DNA from: Mannheimia pernigra
GTDB taxonomy: Bacteria > Pseudomonadota > Gammaproteobacteria > Enterobacterales > Pasteurellaceae
DNA length: 64,000 nucleotides
Assembly: GCF_013377995.1 (NCBI RefSeq)
Contig: NZ_CP055305.1
Span: 1,922,001 to 1,986,000 of the forward strand
Direction of reading: 5' to 3'
Below, in pieces: positions 53,664 through 62,796 of this stretch. A program made the position numbers and the translations under genes. Under the pieces are notes generated by a model. The model was not told the origin of the DNA, ran no database searches, and was given only the letters and a program-made list of their open reading frames with translations. Each line of letters opens with the position of its first letter. Position 1 is the first letter of the stretch.

Positions 53664-53675
53664 GCAAACGTTTGC
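53664..53675 (+). promoter_or_regulatory. PurR operator of purH
   Basis: GCAAACGTTTGC is the perfect palindromic core of the PurR box (ACGCAAACGTTTGCGT). It abuts a TATAAT -10 element at 53678-53683 and lies about 60 bases upstream of purH, a known PurR target in enterobacteria. It should repress purH when purines are plentiful. Confidence 0.88.
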
Positions 53676-53733
53676 TTTATAATGAAGCCCATTTTATTTC
53701 AACTTTTAACTTCATTTTTAAGGAATTTAAAAA

Positions 53734-55323
53734 ATGGCGATTCAGCAGGCGTTATTAAGTGTGTCTGATAAAAAAGGCATTGTCGAATTTGCTCGAGGGC
53801 TATCTGCTCGCGGTGTAAAATTACTTTCAACAGGGGGAACAGCAAAATTATTAGCTGATGCGGGTTTGCCTGTAACGGAAGTCTCAGACTACACAGGTTT
53901 TCCTGAAATGATGGACGGCCGAGTAAAAACGCTTCACCCTAAAATTCATGGCGGAATTTTAGGCCGCCGTGGCACAGATGATGAGGTGATGAATCAGCAC
54001 AGCATTGAGCGTATTGATATGGTGGTGGTGAATCTCTATCCTTTTGCCCAAACCGTGGCTAACCCAAATTGTCGCCTTGAAGATGCAGTAGAAAATATTG
54101 ATATTGGTGGGCCAACAATGGTGCGTTCTGCTGCGAAAAATCATCAAGATGTAGCAATTATTGTCAATAATAACGATTTTGATGCCATTCTTGACGAGAT
54201 GGATCAACATCAAAACTGCTTAACCCTTGAAACTCGCTTCAACCTTGCCATTAAAGCGTTTGAGCACACTGCACAGTACGATTCGATGATTGCGAACTAC
54301 TTCGGTCAAAAAGTACCGCCTTATCAAGGTGCTGAGGAAGAAGACTTAACTCAACCAAGCGGTCAATTCCCTCGTACGTTAAACTTGAATTTCGTGCGTA
54401 AACAAACAATGCGTTATGGCGAAAACTCACATCAAAATGCGGCTTTCTACGTGGAAAATGAGCTAACAGAAGCTTCTGTTTCAACAGCCAAACAATTACA
54501 AGGCAAGTCACTTTCTTATAATAACATTGCTGATACTGATGCTGCACTGGAGTGTGTGAAGGAATTCGCAGAGCCTGCTTGTGTGATCGTAAAACACGCC
54601 AACCCTTGTGGCGTGGCGTTAGGCAAAGATATTTTAGAAGCCTACAACCGTGCTTACCAAACCGACCCAACCTCTGCGTTCGGTGGCATTATTGCGTTTA
54701 ATCGTGAATTAGATGGTGAAACGGCACAAGCTATCGCAGATCGTCAATTTGTTGAAGTAATTATTGCACCAACCATTTCCGCAAAAGCCAAAGCCGTATT
54801 AGCGAGCAAGAAAAATGTACGATTGCTTGAATGTGGCGAGTTTTCAACTGCGTCAAAACGCTTAGATTTCAAACGAGTAAACGGTGGATTGCTAGTGCAA
54901 GATGCCGATCAAGGCTCTGTTTCGTTAGATGATTTACAAGTGGTCTCTGAACGCAAACCAACCGAAGCGGAATTAAACGATTTGCTATTCTGCTGGAAAG
55001 TAGCGAAATATGTGAAATCAAATGCCATTGTGTATGCGAAAGACGGTCAAACTATTGGTATTGGTGCAGGGCAAATGAGCCGTGTTTATTCAGCAAAAAT
55101 TGCAGGCATTAAAGCAGAAGATGAAGGGTTACAAGTTGCAGGCTGTGTAATGGCATCTGATGCCTTCTTCCCATTCCGTGATGGTATTGATGCAGCGGCA
55201 AAAGTCGGTATCACTTGTGTAATCCACCCAGGTGGTTCTATGCGTGATCAGGAAGTGATTGATGCGGCTAACGAACACAATATGGCAATGGTGCTTACAG
55301 GTATGCGTCATTTCCGTCATTAA
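53734..55323 (+). CDS. purH: Bifunctional AICAR transformylase / IMP cyclohydrolase
   Basis: Catalyses the last two steps of IMP synthesis. The 529-residue protein has the N-terminal cyclohydrolase (MGS-like) domain with LLSVSDKKGIVEFARGL, LLSTGGTAKLLADAG and GRVKTLHPKIHGGILGRRG. The C-terminal transformylase domain has RYGENSHQNAAFYV, VIVKHANPCGVALG (catalytic Lys-His), TDPTSAFGGIIAFN and IGIGAGQMSRV. TTAAGGAATTT precedes the ATG. The usual partner purD does not follow; a terminator comes directly after. Confidence 0.98.
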   Translation: MAIQQALLSVSDKKGIVEFARGLSARGVKLLSTGGTAKLLADAGLPVTEVSDYTGFPEMMDGRVKTLHPKIHGGILGRRGTDDEVMNQHSIERIDMVVVNLYPFAQTVANPNCRLEDAVENIDIGGPTMVRSAAKNHQDVAIIVNNNDFDAILDEMDQHQNCLTLETRFNLAIKAFEHTAQYDSMIANYFGQKVPPYQGAEEEDLTQPSGQFPRTLNLNFVRKQTMRYGENSHQNAAFYVENELTEASVSTAKQLQGKSLSYNNIADTDAALECVKEFAEPACVIVKHANPCGVALGKDILEAYNRAYQTDPTSAFGGIIAFNRELDGETAQAIADRQFVEVIIAPTISAKAKAVLASKKNVRLLECGEFSTASKRLDFKRVNGGLLVQDADQGSVSLDDLQVVSERKPTEAELNDLLFCWKVAKYVKSNAIVYAKDGQTIGIGAGQMSRVYSAKIAGIKAEDEGLQVAGCVMASDAFFPFRDGIDAAAKVGITCVIHPGGSMRDQEVIDAANEHNMAMVLTGMRHFRH

Positions 55324-55340
55324 GCCAAACAACCCAATTC

Positions 55341-55371
55341 AGGGCGAATATTATATTCGCCCTTTATTTTT
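55341..55371 (+). terminator. Terminator after purH
   Basis: AGGGCGAATAT (55341-55351) and ATATTCGCCCT (55353-55363) are perfectly complementary, followed by TTATTTTTT. Confidence 0.9.
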
Positions 55372-55442
55372 TAAATGTTGATATAAATATTGATATGAAA
55401 AGGGGCGAAAATCTTTCGCCCCTACACTCTTGCAAAAAATAA

Positions 55443-56330
55443 TTAAATTAAGACCGCTTGTTGCAATGCTTTCAATACCGCAGGCTGTGCCGATTCAGAT
55501 AACGTAGTTAAAGGTAAACGTAAATTTGGCTCGCTAATTAATCCTAATTTATAAGCAGCCCATTTCACGGGGATCGGGTTTGATTCTACAAATAGATCTT
55601 TGTGTAATGCCATTAAACGGTTGTTAATTTCTTCTGCTTCATCAAATTTACCTGATAAGGCTAACTCACACATTTTTGCCATATCTGCAGCAGCAACATT
55701 ATTTGTTACTGAAATAACGCCTTGACCGCCTTGTTTCATTGACTCAAACCCAGTTGCATCGTCACCACTTAAGAAGATGAAATCATCTCCTGCTAATTGC
55801 TTAATTAGCGGTAATCGACTTAAATCACCTGTGGCTTCTTTTACCGCAACAATATTTTCAATTTTTGCTAAGCGACCAATTGTTTCAGGTTTTAAATCAC
55901 TGCCTGTACGCCCTGGTACATTGTAGAGAATTTGTGGCAGTTCAGTACTTTCTGCAATCGCTTTATAGTGTAAATACATACCTTCTTGAGTTGGCTTATT
56001 ATAATAAGGTACAACACTTAAACAACCTGATACGCCACTATTTGCTAATAATTTAGTCATAGTAATTGCTTCACTGGTTGCATTTGAGCCTGTTCCTGCA
56101 ATAACAGGAATACGCCCGTCAGCAAACTCAACCGTTTTCTGAATGACTTTCACATTTTCATCAATGCTTAACGTTGTTGATTCACCTGTTGTCCCGACAG
56201 AGACAATACCGTGAGAACCTGCTTGAACGTGGTAGTCTACTAATTTTTTTAGATCTTGATAATCCACTTCACCGTGCGTCATTGGAGTTACTAAAGCCAC
56301 GATACTACCGTGAAATAAAGGGTTTGCCAT
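55443..56330 (-). CDS. dapA: 4-hydroxy-tetrahydrodipicolinate synthase
   Basis: First committed enzyme of lysine and diaminopimelate synthesis, condensing pyruvate with aspartate semialdehyde. The start is ATG 56330 (MANPLFHGSIVALVTPM), 295 residues, with AGGAG six bases before it. An ATG two codons upstream touches the ribosome site. Signatures: GTTGESTTLS (substrate Thr pair), ILYNVPGRTGSDL (Tyr and Arg) and IVAVKEATGDLSRL with the Schiff-base Lys. I saw no lysine riboswitch in the 88 bases upstream. Confidence 0.97.
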   Translation of the reverse strand: MANPLFHGSIVALVTPMTHGEVDYQDLKKLVDYHVQAGSHGIVSVGTTGESTTLSIDENVKVIQKTVEFADGRIPVIAGTGSNATSEAITMTKLLANSGVSGCLSVVPYYNKPTQEGMYLHYKAIAESTELPQILYNVPGRTGSDLKPETIGRLAKIENIVAVKEATGDLSRLPLIKQLAGDDFIFLSGDDATGFESMKQGGQGVISVTNNVAAADMAKMCELALSGKFDEAEEINNRLMALHKDLFVESNPIPVKWAAYKLGLISEPNLRLPLTTLSESAQPAVLKALQQAVLI

Positions 56331-56424
56331 AATCATCTCCTGTTTTTTATTATGTTTAATATTCTTTGCTAGATTGCAAAATTCAGTTTAAATATGCAAG
56401 CACTTTTTTATAATTATTTGAAAT

Positions 56425-57369
56425 TTAATCATAAAGGCTCTTATCCTCTTCATTTGGTCGGGTTTTAAAACGTCGATGTAGCCACATATATTGCGTGGGT
56501 ACATTCATAATCTCCCGCTCAACAACCTTATTCATCAATATGGCTGTCTCTACTTCATCTTGACATTCACTAAAATCAACTGGAGGACTAATTTTAATCG
56601 TGTAGCCTGAATAATCCGCATTGCGAATCGGACTAAATGGAATAACCACAGTATTAGGTGCAGAGCGAAGTAACATATAGCTACCTGCTGTAGTACAAGC
56701 TTCATCTACTGCAAAAAAAGGCACAAAAACGCTGTTTCTTCTACCATAATCGTGATCTGGAGCGTACCAAATCATTCCGCCGTTTTTTAATACTCGAATC
56801 ATACCTCGAACATCTTTGCGATCGAGCATCCCTTTATTAGAGCGAATTCTACCTCGAAATTGTATCCAATCTAACAGGGGATTATCATTTGGCCGATAAA
56901 TGCCAATACCTTGATGATGTAAGCCAACAATTCTTGCACCAAGTTCTAAAGTTAAAAAATGTACACCTACTAGCAATATGCCTTGGTTATTTCTTGTACT
57001 CTGCTTTAAATATTCTTCCCCTTCAATTTTAGACCATTTCAGAATACGCTCATCAGACCAGAACCACGCCATACCTGTTTCAATAATCGCCATACCTACC
57101 GATTTCATATTTTCTTGAACTAACGCTGTAATTTGCTCAGCTGAATAATGTGGAAAACAGAGTTCCAAATTGCGGCGGGCAATTTGCATACGGCGTTTTC
57201 CAAAACCTAACTGAGTAAACACCTTCCCAAGGCCCAAGCCAATTTTGACTAAAATAGGGTATGGTAAACAGAGAATTAATTTGAAAATCCCTAATCCCAG
57301 CCATAATCCCCAATATTTAGGATGTAAAAACGCTTTTTGAAACGGAGGTAATTTTTTTTTATCGTTCAT
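56425..57369 (-). CDS. lpxL: Lipid A biosynthesis lauroyl acyltransferase (LpxL/HtrB type)
   Basis: Inner-membrane enzyme that adds a secondary acyl chain to Kdo2-lipid IVA. From ATG 57369 (MNDKKKLPPFQKAFLHPKYWG) it has 314 residues. One N-terminal membrane segment (about residues 20-45) is followed by the acyltransferase domain with the catalytic H-x4-E box in LLVGVHFLTLELGARI, GIGIYRPNDNPLLD, RKDVRGMIRVLKNG, and APDHDYGRRNSVFVPFF. LpxL rather than LpxM is suggested by the N-terminus, but this is not certain. A nine-A run (T9 at 57352-57360 on the + strand) encodes the early KKK residues, a slippage-prone position. Confidence 0.9.
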   Translation of the reverse strand: MNDKKKLPPFQKAFLHPKYWGLWLGLGIFKLILCLPYPILVKIGLGLGKVFTQLGFGKRRMQIARRNLELCFPHYSAEQITALVQENMKSVGMAIIETGMAWFWSDERILKWSKIEGEEYLKQSTRNNQGILLVGVHFLTLELGARIVGLHHQGIGIYRPNDNPLLDWIQFRGRIRSNKGMLDRKDVRGMIRVLKNGGMIWYAPDHDYGRRNSVFVPFFAVDEACTTAGSYMLLRSAPNTVVIPFSPIRNADYSGYTIKISPPVDFSECQDEVETAILMNKVVEREIMNVPTQYMWLHRRFKTRPNEEDKSLYD

Positions 57370-57544
57370 TATCAAATCTCTGCTGTCTATTTAGCGATAT
57401 TATAGCCAAAAACAGTTAAAAGTGTTAAGTAGATCAAATTTTTGAAAACTTATTCTATTTTTAACTTGAATTTTTAGGGTGAACCGCATATTTTGATTAC
57501 AGATATCAATGGCAGCAGCCTTAACTAAACAAGAGGAAAATGTT

Positions 57545-57829
57545 ATGTCACTCAATATTTCAAGCAAACAAATGGACATTACCCCTGCAATCCGTACTCA
57601 TATTGAGGAGCGTTTAGCTAAGTTAGAAAAATATCATACCCAGTTAATAAATCCGCATTTTATGCTGATTAAACAACCAAATACCTTCCAAGTAGAAGCA
57701 ACCATAGGCACACCTTTAGGTGATTTGGTTGCAAAAGCTGAGCAGGAAGATTTATATAATGCGATTTTCGATGTAAAGAAAAAATTAGAAGGGCAATTAA
57801 TTAAATTAAAAGAGAAAAATGAGCATTAA
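57545..57829 (+). CDS. raiA: Ribosome hibernation factor (RaiA/HPF family)
   Basis: Binds in the 30S mRNA/tRNA channel and stalls ribosomes during stress. The start at ATG 57545 (MSLNISSKQMDITPAIRTHIEERLAKLEKY) has an AGAGGAAAA site and gives 94 residues; an ATG 12 codons earlier gives a non-family N-terminus. The conserved KQPNTFQVEATIGTPLGDLVA and ending DVKKKLEGQLIKLKEK match the H. influenzae YfiA protein (HI0257), whose structure is known. It lacks the longer C-terminal tail of E. coli RaiA, so it may behave more like short HPF. Confidence 0.92.
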   Translation: MSLNISSKQMDITPAIRTHIEERLAKLEKYHTQLINPHFMLIKQPNTFQVEATIGTPLGDLVAKAEQEDLYNAIFDVKKKLEGQLIKLKEKNEH

Positions 57830-57925
57830 TGCTGCTCCCTTTTAAATAAAATTCAGGGCTAAATGAAAACTCATTTAGCCCTTTCTTACAAGCGGTTAAA
57901 TTTGCTTAAAAGTTTGCAAATATGC

Positions 57926-59377
57926 CTATTTCGCTTGAAATACTTTCACATTACGATAACCACTCTCTTTTAAATAAAGTGCTTGCAACTTACTCATCAC
58001 ACCACGCTGGCAATACAGCAAGTAAGTTTTATCTTGATCTAACTCACTAAACAGACTAGAAAGTTTATAAAATGGTAATGCTTTTACCTCAACCCCCGGT
58101 AATCGGAAAGGGTTTTCATCTACTTCCTCCGGGCTGCGAATATCTAAAATAATATCGTTTTCTGATAATTCACTTGTTGTTTCAACCGAAACAACTTCTT
58201 TTTCTGCTTGCTGAGCGATTTCACGAATATCCAAATAGTCAGCATTTTTAACCGCTTGATCTAGCACATCAAAATTAAAGTGCCCCTCTTCTTCCACAAT
58301 TTTACTCTCAATCGCTTTTACGGTTGGATTTTTAGAAATCACGCCGCAAAATTCTGGCATAGATTTAGCAATATCATCCGTGCCAATCTCTTTTGCTATC
58401 GCAATAATTTTTTCTTTATCGTGAGTAATCAGTGGGCGTAAAACGAGAGTGTCAGAAGCCTTATCAATCAAACGCAAATTGGTTAAGGTTTGGCTTGAAA
58501 CTTGTCCTAACGCCTCACCTGTTACGATTGCTTGAATGCCAAAACGCTCGGCAATTTTGCTTGCTGCACGCACCATCATACGTTTTAATACCACCCCCAT
58601 TTGTCCGTTATCGACCTTTTCTAAAATCTCGCCAACTACATTTTCAAAATTGATCGCCACAAAACGGACTTTATGCGAAGTGCTATAACGGCTCCAAATA
58701 TGATATGCCATCTGCTTAACGCCAAGTTCGTGAGCTGCTCCACCTAAATTGAAAAAGCAATAATGTACACGAGAGCCACGGCGAATCAGCATATAGCTTG
58801 ACACACCAGAATCAAAACCACCCGATATAAGAGACAGAACATCTTCTTGCGTGCCAATAGGATACCCACCCAATCCCTCATAACGTGCTTTAATCAACAA
58901 CATTTTGTCTTGTTCAATATCAATTCTAACCGTCACATCAGGATTTTTTAATTTCACTCTAGCACTTTCAATCCGTTGGTTTAGCCCTCCACCCACATAA
59001 CGTTCAACATCCAGTGAGCTGAAATCGTGCTTGCCTTTACGGCGAACCCGCACACTAAAAGATTTATCTTCAAGTTCATCTTTTACCGCAGCATAGGTTT
59101 GCTCAAAAATATCGTGCATATCAGTAAATGGCGTTTCTTCAACCTCCAAAATATGATGAATACCAGGGGTACGCTTGAGCAAATCCAGCACTAATGCCCC
59201 CTCTTCCTCGACTTTTGCTCGCACTTTAATAAAATCACAATGACGAACAACAGATATATTTTTGGTTTCTTTTAACAAGACATTGCGGATATTTGAGGTT
59301 AAAATTTTGATAAATCGTCTACGCACTGAGTCGCTTTTAATCATAATTTCAGGGAAAAATTTAATAATAAATTTCAT
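57926..59377 (-). CDS. thiI: tRNA 4-thiouridine / thiazole sulfurtransferase ThiI
   Basis: Transfers sulfur to U8 of tRNAs and to the thiamine thiazole pathway. The 483-residue protein has an N-terminal ferredoxin-like part and THUMP domain (to about residue 165), the PP-loop ATP pyrophosphatase motif VLSLISGGFDSGVSSYML, TGEALGQVSSQTLTNL, and MPEFCGVISKNPTVKA (Cys pairing with the rhodanese Cys). The C-terminal rhodanese domain has the persulfide Cys in TYLLYCQRGVMSKLQAL. The full enterobacterial-type architecture is present. Confidence 0.96.
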   Translation of the reverse strand: MKFIIKFFPEIMIKSDSVRRRFIKILTSNIRNVLLKETKNISVVRHCDFIKVRAKVEEEGALVLDLLKRTPGIHHILEVEETPFTDMHDIFEQTYAAVKDELEDKSFSVRVRRKGKHDFSSLDVERYVGGGLNQRIESARVKLKNPDVTVRIDIEQDKMLLIKARYEGLGGYPIGTQEDVLSLISGGFDSGVSSYMLIRRGSRVHYCFFNLGGAAHELGVKQMAYHIWSRYSTSHKVRFVAINFENVVGEILEKVDNGQMGVVLKRMMVRAASKIAERFGIQAIVTGEALGQVSSQTLTNLRLIDKASDTLVLRPLITHDKEKIIAIAKEIGTDDIAKSMPEFCGVISKNPTVKAIESKIVEEEGHFNFDVLDQAVKNADYLDIREIAQQAEKEVVSVETTSELSENDIILDIRSPEEVDENPFRLPGVEVKALPFYKLSSLFSELDQDKTYLLYCQRGVMSKLQALYLKESGYRNVKVFQAK

Positions 59378-59455
59378 ATAAAAATCTGTTCGCTATAATT
59401 CGCTATAAAAAGGTGGGCTATTTTAGTCTTTTCTGGCTCAAAATCCTAGAAAAGA

Positions 59456-59488
59456 AAATCCCCAATCTAAGAAATAGACTGGGGATTT
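59456..59488 (-). terminator. Terminator after folD
   Basis: AAATCCCCAATCTA (59456-59469) and TAGACTGGGGATTT (59475-59488) pair over 14 bp with one G-U pair. On the minus strand it is followed by TCTTTTC. A single uptake signal (GACCGCTTGT) lies just before the stem. Confidence 0.82.
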
Positions 59489-59505
59489 GCAAAAAATCTG
59501 ACTTT

Positions 59506-60366
59506 TTAGACCGCTTGTAAATGGTTTTCGTAAGCCTGCAAGGTATTTTGCATTAACATTGCTACAGTCATTGGCCCAACGCCACCTGGTACAGGCGTAA
59601 TAAATGACGCTTTTTTTGAGGCAACAGAATATTCCACATCACCTTTTAGCTTGCCCCCTTCACTACGATTAATCCCAACATCAATCACTATCGCACCGTC
59701 TTTAATCCAATCTCCAGGGATAAACTCAGGCTTTCCAACTGCCACCACTAGAATATCCGCTTGATGTATATGGCTTTTTAAGTCTTTTGTAAAACGATGG
59801 GTTACAGTAACGGTACAGCCTGCAAGTAGCAATTCTAATGCCATTGGCCGCCCCACAATATTAGAAGCCCCCACAATCACAGCGTGCTGACCATATAAAT
59901 CCACACCCGTTGCTTCAAGTAATTTCATTACACCATAAGGAGTGCAAGAACGCAAAAGTGGAATACGTTGAGCTAAACGCCCTACATTATAAGGGTGAAA
60001 TCCATCCACATCTTTATGCGGTGCAATTGCTTCTATCACTTTAGTTGAATCAATTTGTTTTGGTAAAGGTAATTGCACTAAAATACCATCAATACTATCA
60101 TCTTGATTAAGCTTATCAATGAGCGAAAGCAGCTCCGCTTCGGTTGTTTCTACAGGCAAATCATAAGATTTAGATTCAATGCCAATTTCTGCACAACTTT
60201 TACGTTTACTTCCAACATAAACTTGAGAAGCAGGATCAGCCCCAACTAAAATAACCGCAAGCCCAGGCTTACGCTTGCCTTGTTCAATATATTGCGTAAT
60301 TTTCTCACTAATATCTTTTTTTATTTTTGAGGCAATCTCACTCCCCGATATAATCTGTGCAGCCAT
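59506..60366 (-). CDS. folD: Methylenetetrahydrofolate dehydrogenase / cyclohydrolase FolD
   Basis: Bifunctional enzyme interconverting one-carbon folates. The start is ATG 60366 (MAAQIISGSEIASKIKKDI), 286 residues, with a perfect GGGAGAG site; an ATG six codons earlier lies before that site. Conserved motifs are VGADPASQVYVGSKRKSCAE (catalytic Lys), DGILVQLPLPKQID, DVDGFHPYNVGRL, and the NADP loop HAVIVGASNIVGRPMALELL. PGGVGPMTVAMLMQNTL closes it. It points away from the tRNA genes. Confidence 0.97.
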   Translation of the reverse strand: MAAQIISGSEIASKIKKDISEKITQYIEQGKRKPGLAVILVGADPASQVYVGSKRKSCAEIGIESKSYDLPVETTEAELLSLIDKLNQDDSIDGILVQLPLPKQIDSTKVIEAIAPHKDVDGFHPYNVGRLAQRIPLLRSCTPYGVMKLLEATGVDLYGQHAVIVGASNIVGRPMALELLLAGCTVTVTHRFTKDLKSHIHQADILVVAVGKPEFIPGDWIKDGAIVIDVGINRSEGGKLKGDVEYSVASKKASFITPVPGGVGPMTVAMLMQNTLQAYENHLQAV

Positions 60367-60495
60367 TTTTCTCTCCCGAAACATTAATTAGCGAAAACGT
60401 TTGCTATTTTACTCAAAAAAATCCTATTTTGATAAGTTAATTTTACGAACAGCGGATAAACTTCAATCATTTAATCACACTTTAACAAAAAAAGA

Positions 60496-60523
60496 TTGAC
60501 TGTTGATTAAAGAAATTTATAAT
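60496..60523 (+). promoter_or_regulatory. Promoter of the tRNA-Pro/tRNA-Arg pair
   Basis: TTGACT (60496-60501) and TATAAT (60518-60523) are 16 bases apart, 15 bases before the first tRNA. Confidence 0.75.
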
Positions 60524-60538
60524 CACTACATCATTTTT

Positions 60539-60615
60539 CGGCGAGTAGCGCAGCTTGGTAGCGCAACTGGTTTGGGACCAGTGGGTCGTAGGTTCAAATC
60601 CTATCTCGCCGACCA
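60539..60615 (+). tRNA. tRNA-Pro (anticodon UGG)
   Basis: A 77-base cloverleaf with acceptor stem CGGCGAG/CTCGCCG, anticodon stem ACTGG/CCAGT around loop TTTGGGA (anticodon TGG), T-arm GTAGGTTCAAATCCTAT and encoded ACCA 3' end. Confidence 0.97.
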
Positions 60616-60630
60616 CTTCTTTTTCTCATT

Positions 60631-60707
<77 letters not shown>

Positions 60708-60751
60708 TTAAATCCTTTTAAAATCAATCAGTTGTCTTTTTATAACTCATT

Positions 60752-60799
60752 TTAGAGAGTTTTTCCTGAATTATGAAATGCCTTAATTACTTTAGCCAT
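60752..60799 (-). other. 15-codon reading frame with strong ribosome site, possible gene remnant
   Basis: On the minus strand GGAGGTG (60807-60813) precedes ATG 60797-60799 and the frame reads MAKVIKAFHNSGKTL before TAA. The start context is excellent but the frame is very short. It lies in the gap between the tRNA pairs, a common integration site, and the MAKVIKAF start resembles small phage structural proteins. A stub left after loss of a larger element is one explanation. Confidence 0.35.
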
Positions 60800-60947
60800 A
60801 TTAAAGCACCTCCAAAACACCCACTAAAAAAATTGGATAGATTCGGATTTTGCCCAAATTATTCGGAGTTAAATTTTACACAAAAGTACTGAAATGCTAG
60901 ATTTCTGGGATTTCTCAGGGTTACTTATAGTTTATTAGATAATAAGA

Positions 60948-61021
60948 TGGAGGCGTGTCCCGGAGTCGAACCGAGCTACATGGATTTGCAATCCAGTGCA
61001 TAACCGCTTTGCTAACACGCC
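60948..61021 (-). tRNA. tRNA-Cys (anticodon GCA)
   Basis: A 74-base cloverleaf on the minus strand: acceptor GGCGTGT/ACACGCC, anticodon stem CTGGA/TCCAT around TTTGCAA (anticodon GCA), T-arm CTCGGTTCGACTCCGGG, encoded TCCA end. Confidence 0.96.
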
Positions 61022-61036
61022 GTAAGATTTGAAAAT

Positions 61037-61112
<76 letters not shown>

Positions 61113-61243
61113 ATTTGAATATTCTGTGAAAGAACGAGTTGCATTTTACGGATTTATCGTTTTATGTCAATGACAAATTTGACACACACTTATCAAGTGC
61201 TGAAAAAAAACTCACCACACACCATTTTAGATCTAAAAACAAA

Positions 61244-61288
61244 CAAGCGGTTGATTTTTGCAAAAAATTGACAAAAAACAACCGCTTG
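61244..61288 (-). terminator. Inverted uptake-signal terminator after lpdA
   Basis: CAAGCGGTTGATTTTTG (61244-61260) pairs with CAAAAAACAACCGCTTG (61272-61288) with one mismatch, at the 3' end of lpdA. Confidence 0.7.
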
Positions 61289-61302
61289 CTAGAGCTTATC
61301 AA

Positions 61303-62727
61303 TTAGCGTTTTTTCGCTTTCGCATTTGGTAAGTCTGTAATAGAGCCTTCAAATACTTCTGCCGCTAAACCTACCGATTCGTGTAAAGTTGGATGTGCGT
61401 GAATGGTTAATGCAATATCTTCTGCATCACAACCCATTTCAATTGCAAGACCGATTTCGCCTAATAATTCGCCACCGTTGCTACCTACAATCGCACCGCC
61501 TAATAGGCGATGAGTGTCTTTGTCAAAAATCAGCTTCGTCATCCCTTCTGAACATTCAGAGGCAATTGCTCGACCTGAAGCTGCCCAAGGGAATTTCGCG
61601 ACTTCGTAATTTAAGCCTTCTTGCTTGCACTCTTTTTCGGTTTTACCTACCCAAGCGACTTCTGGCTCAGTGTAAGCAATAGATGGAATTACTTTCGGAT
61701 CGAAGTAGTGTTTTTGTCCTGCAATGACTTCTGCCGCAACGTGACCTTCGTGAACCCCTTTGTGTGCTAACATTGGCTGACCCACGATGTCGCCGATTGC
61801 AAAGATGTGTGGCACGTTAGTGCGAAGTTGTTTATCGACAGGAATGAAGCCACGCTCATCAACGTGAACGCCTGCTTTACCTGCATCAATTAATTTGCCG
61901 TTTGGTACACGACCAATTGCTACTAATACGGCATCATAACGTTTGGTGTCGTTGCACGCTTTGCCTTCCATTGAAACATAAATACCGTCATCTTTTGCTT
62001 CAACTGCGGTCACTTTAGTTTCAAGCATTAACTTGAATTTTTTCTCGATTTGCTTGGTGTAAATTGCCACAATGTCTTTGTCTGCCGCTGGAATCACTTG
62101 GTCGAACATTTCCACCACTTCCACTTCCGAACCTAACGCATTGTAAACCGTTCCCATTTCTAAACCGATAATACCACCACCCATAATTAACAGTTTCTTA
62201 GGCACTTCTTTTAATTTAAGTGCATCTGTTGAATCCCAAACACGTGGATCTTCGTGTGGAATGAATGGTAATTGAATTGGGCGAGAACCCGCTGCAATAA
62301 TTGCATTATCAAAGGTTACCGTGGTTGGGTTGCCGTCACGATCACGAGCAACTAAGGTGTTTGGTCCAGTAAATGCAGCTAAACCTTCTACCACCGTTAC
62401 TTTACGTGCTTTCGCCATACCGGCTAAACCGCCCGTTAATTTTGAAACTACGCTCTCTTTACCTGCACGAACTTGGTCTAAATCAATAGTGGGTTCGCCG
62501 AAAGTGACACCGTTATGTACTGCGTGTTTTGCTTCTTCAATCACTTTTGCGACGTGTAATAACGCTTTAGATGGAATACAACCTACGTTTAAACATACGC
62601 CACCTAAGGTTGAATAGCGTTCAACAATAACGGTTTCTAAACCTAAGTCGGCACAGCGAAATGCAGCTGAATAACCTGCTGGGCCTGCACCAAGTACCAC
62701 GACTTGCGTTTTAATTTCTTTGCTCAT
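61303..62727 (-). CDS. lpdA: Dihydrolipoamide dehydrogenase (E3)
   Basis: FAD-dependent E3 subunit of pyruvate and 2-oxoglutarate dehydrogenase complexes. The 474-residue protein has the FAD motif VVVLGAGPAGYSAAFRCADLG, the redox disulfide in GGVCLNVGCIPSKALL, the NAD motif LLIMGGGIIGLEMGTVYNALG, IFAIGDIVGQPMLAHKG and the C-terminal His-Glu pair in IHAHPTLHESVGLAAEVFEG. It follows aceF after 69 bases that hold an uptake-signal hairpin, giving the usual aceE-aceF-lpd order. Confidence 0.98.
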   Translation of the reverse strand: MSKEIKTQVVVLGAGPAGYSAAFRCADLGLETVIVERYSTLGGVCLNVGCIPSKALLHVAKVIEEAKHAVHNGVTFGEPTIDLDQVRAGKESVVSKLTGGLAGMAKARKVTVVEGLAAFTGPNTLVARDRDGNPTTVTFDNAIIAAGSRPIQLPFIPHEDPRVWDSTDALKLKEVPKKLLIMGGGIIGLEMGTVYNALGSEVEVVEMFDQVIPAADKDIVAIYTKQIEKKFKLMLETKVTAVEAKDDGIYVSMEGKACNDTKRYDAVLVAIGRVPNGKLIDAGKAGVHVDERGFIPVDKQLRTNVPHIFAIGDIVGQPMLAHKGVHEGHVAAEVIAGQKHYFDPKVIPSIAYTEPEVAWVGKTEKECKQEGLNYEVAKFPWAASGRAIASECSEGMTKLIFDKDTHRLLGGAIVGSNGGELLGEIGLAIEMGCDAEDIALTIHAHPTLHESVGLAAEVFEGSITDLPNAKAKKR

Positions 62728-62745
62728 ATTTGCCTCATTTGTGAT

Positions 62746-62791
62746 ACAAGCGGTCGATTTTGCAAAATTTTTTACAAAAACAACCGCTTGT
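62746..62791 (-). terminator. Inverted uptake-signal pair between aceF and lpdA
   Basis: ACAAGCGGTCGATTTTGCAAA (from 62746) faces TACAAAAACAACCGCTTGT (to 62791). The arms pair imperfectly. Being inside the operon, it may cause partial termination before lpdA. Confidence 0.55.
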
Positions 62792-62796
62792 TAAAA

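Noticed and set aside
53678..53683. Full sigma-70 promoter for purH
   Set aside because: A TATAAT is present but no good -35 lies 16-18 bases upstream, so I listed only the PurR box.
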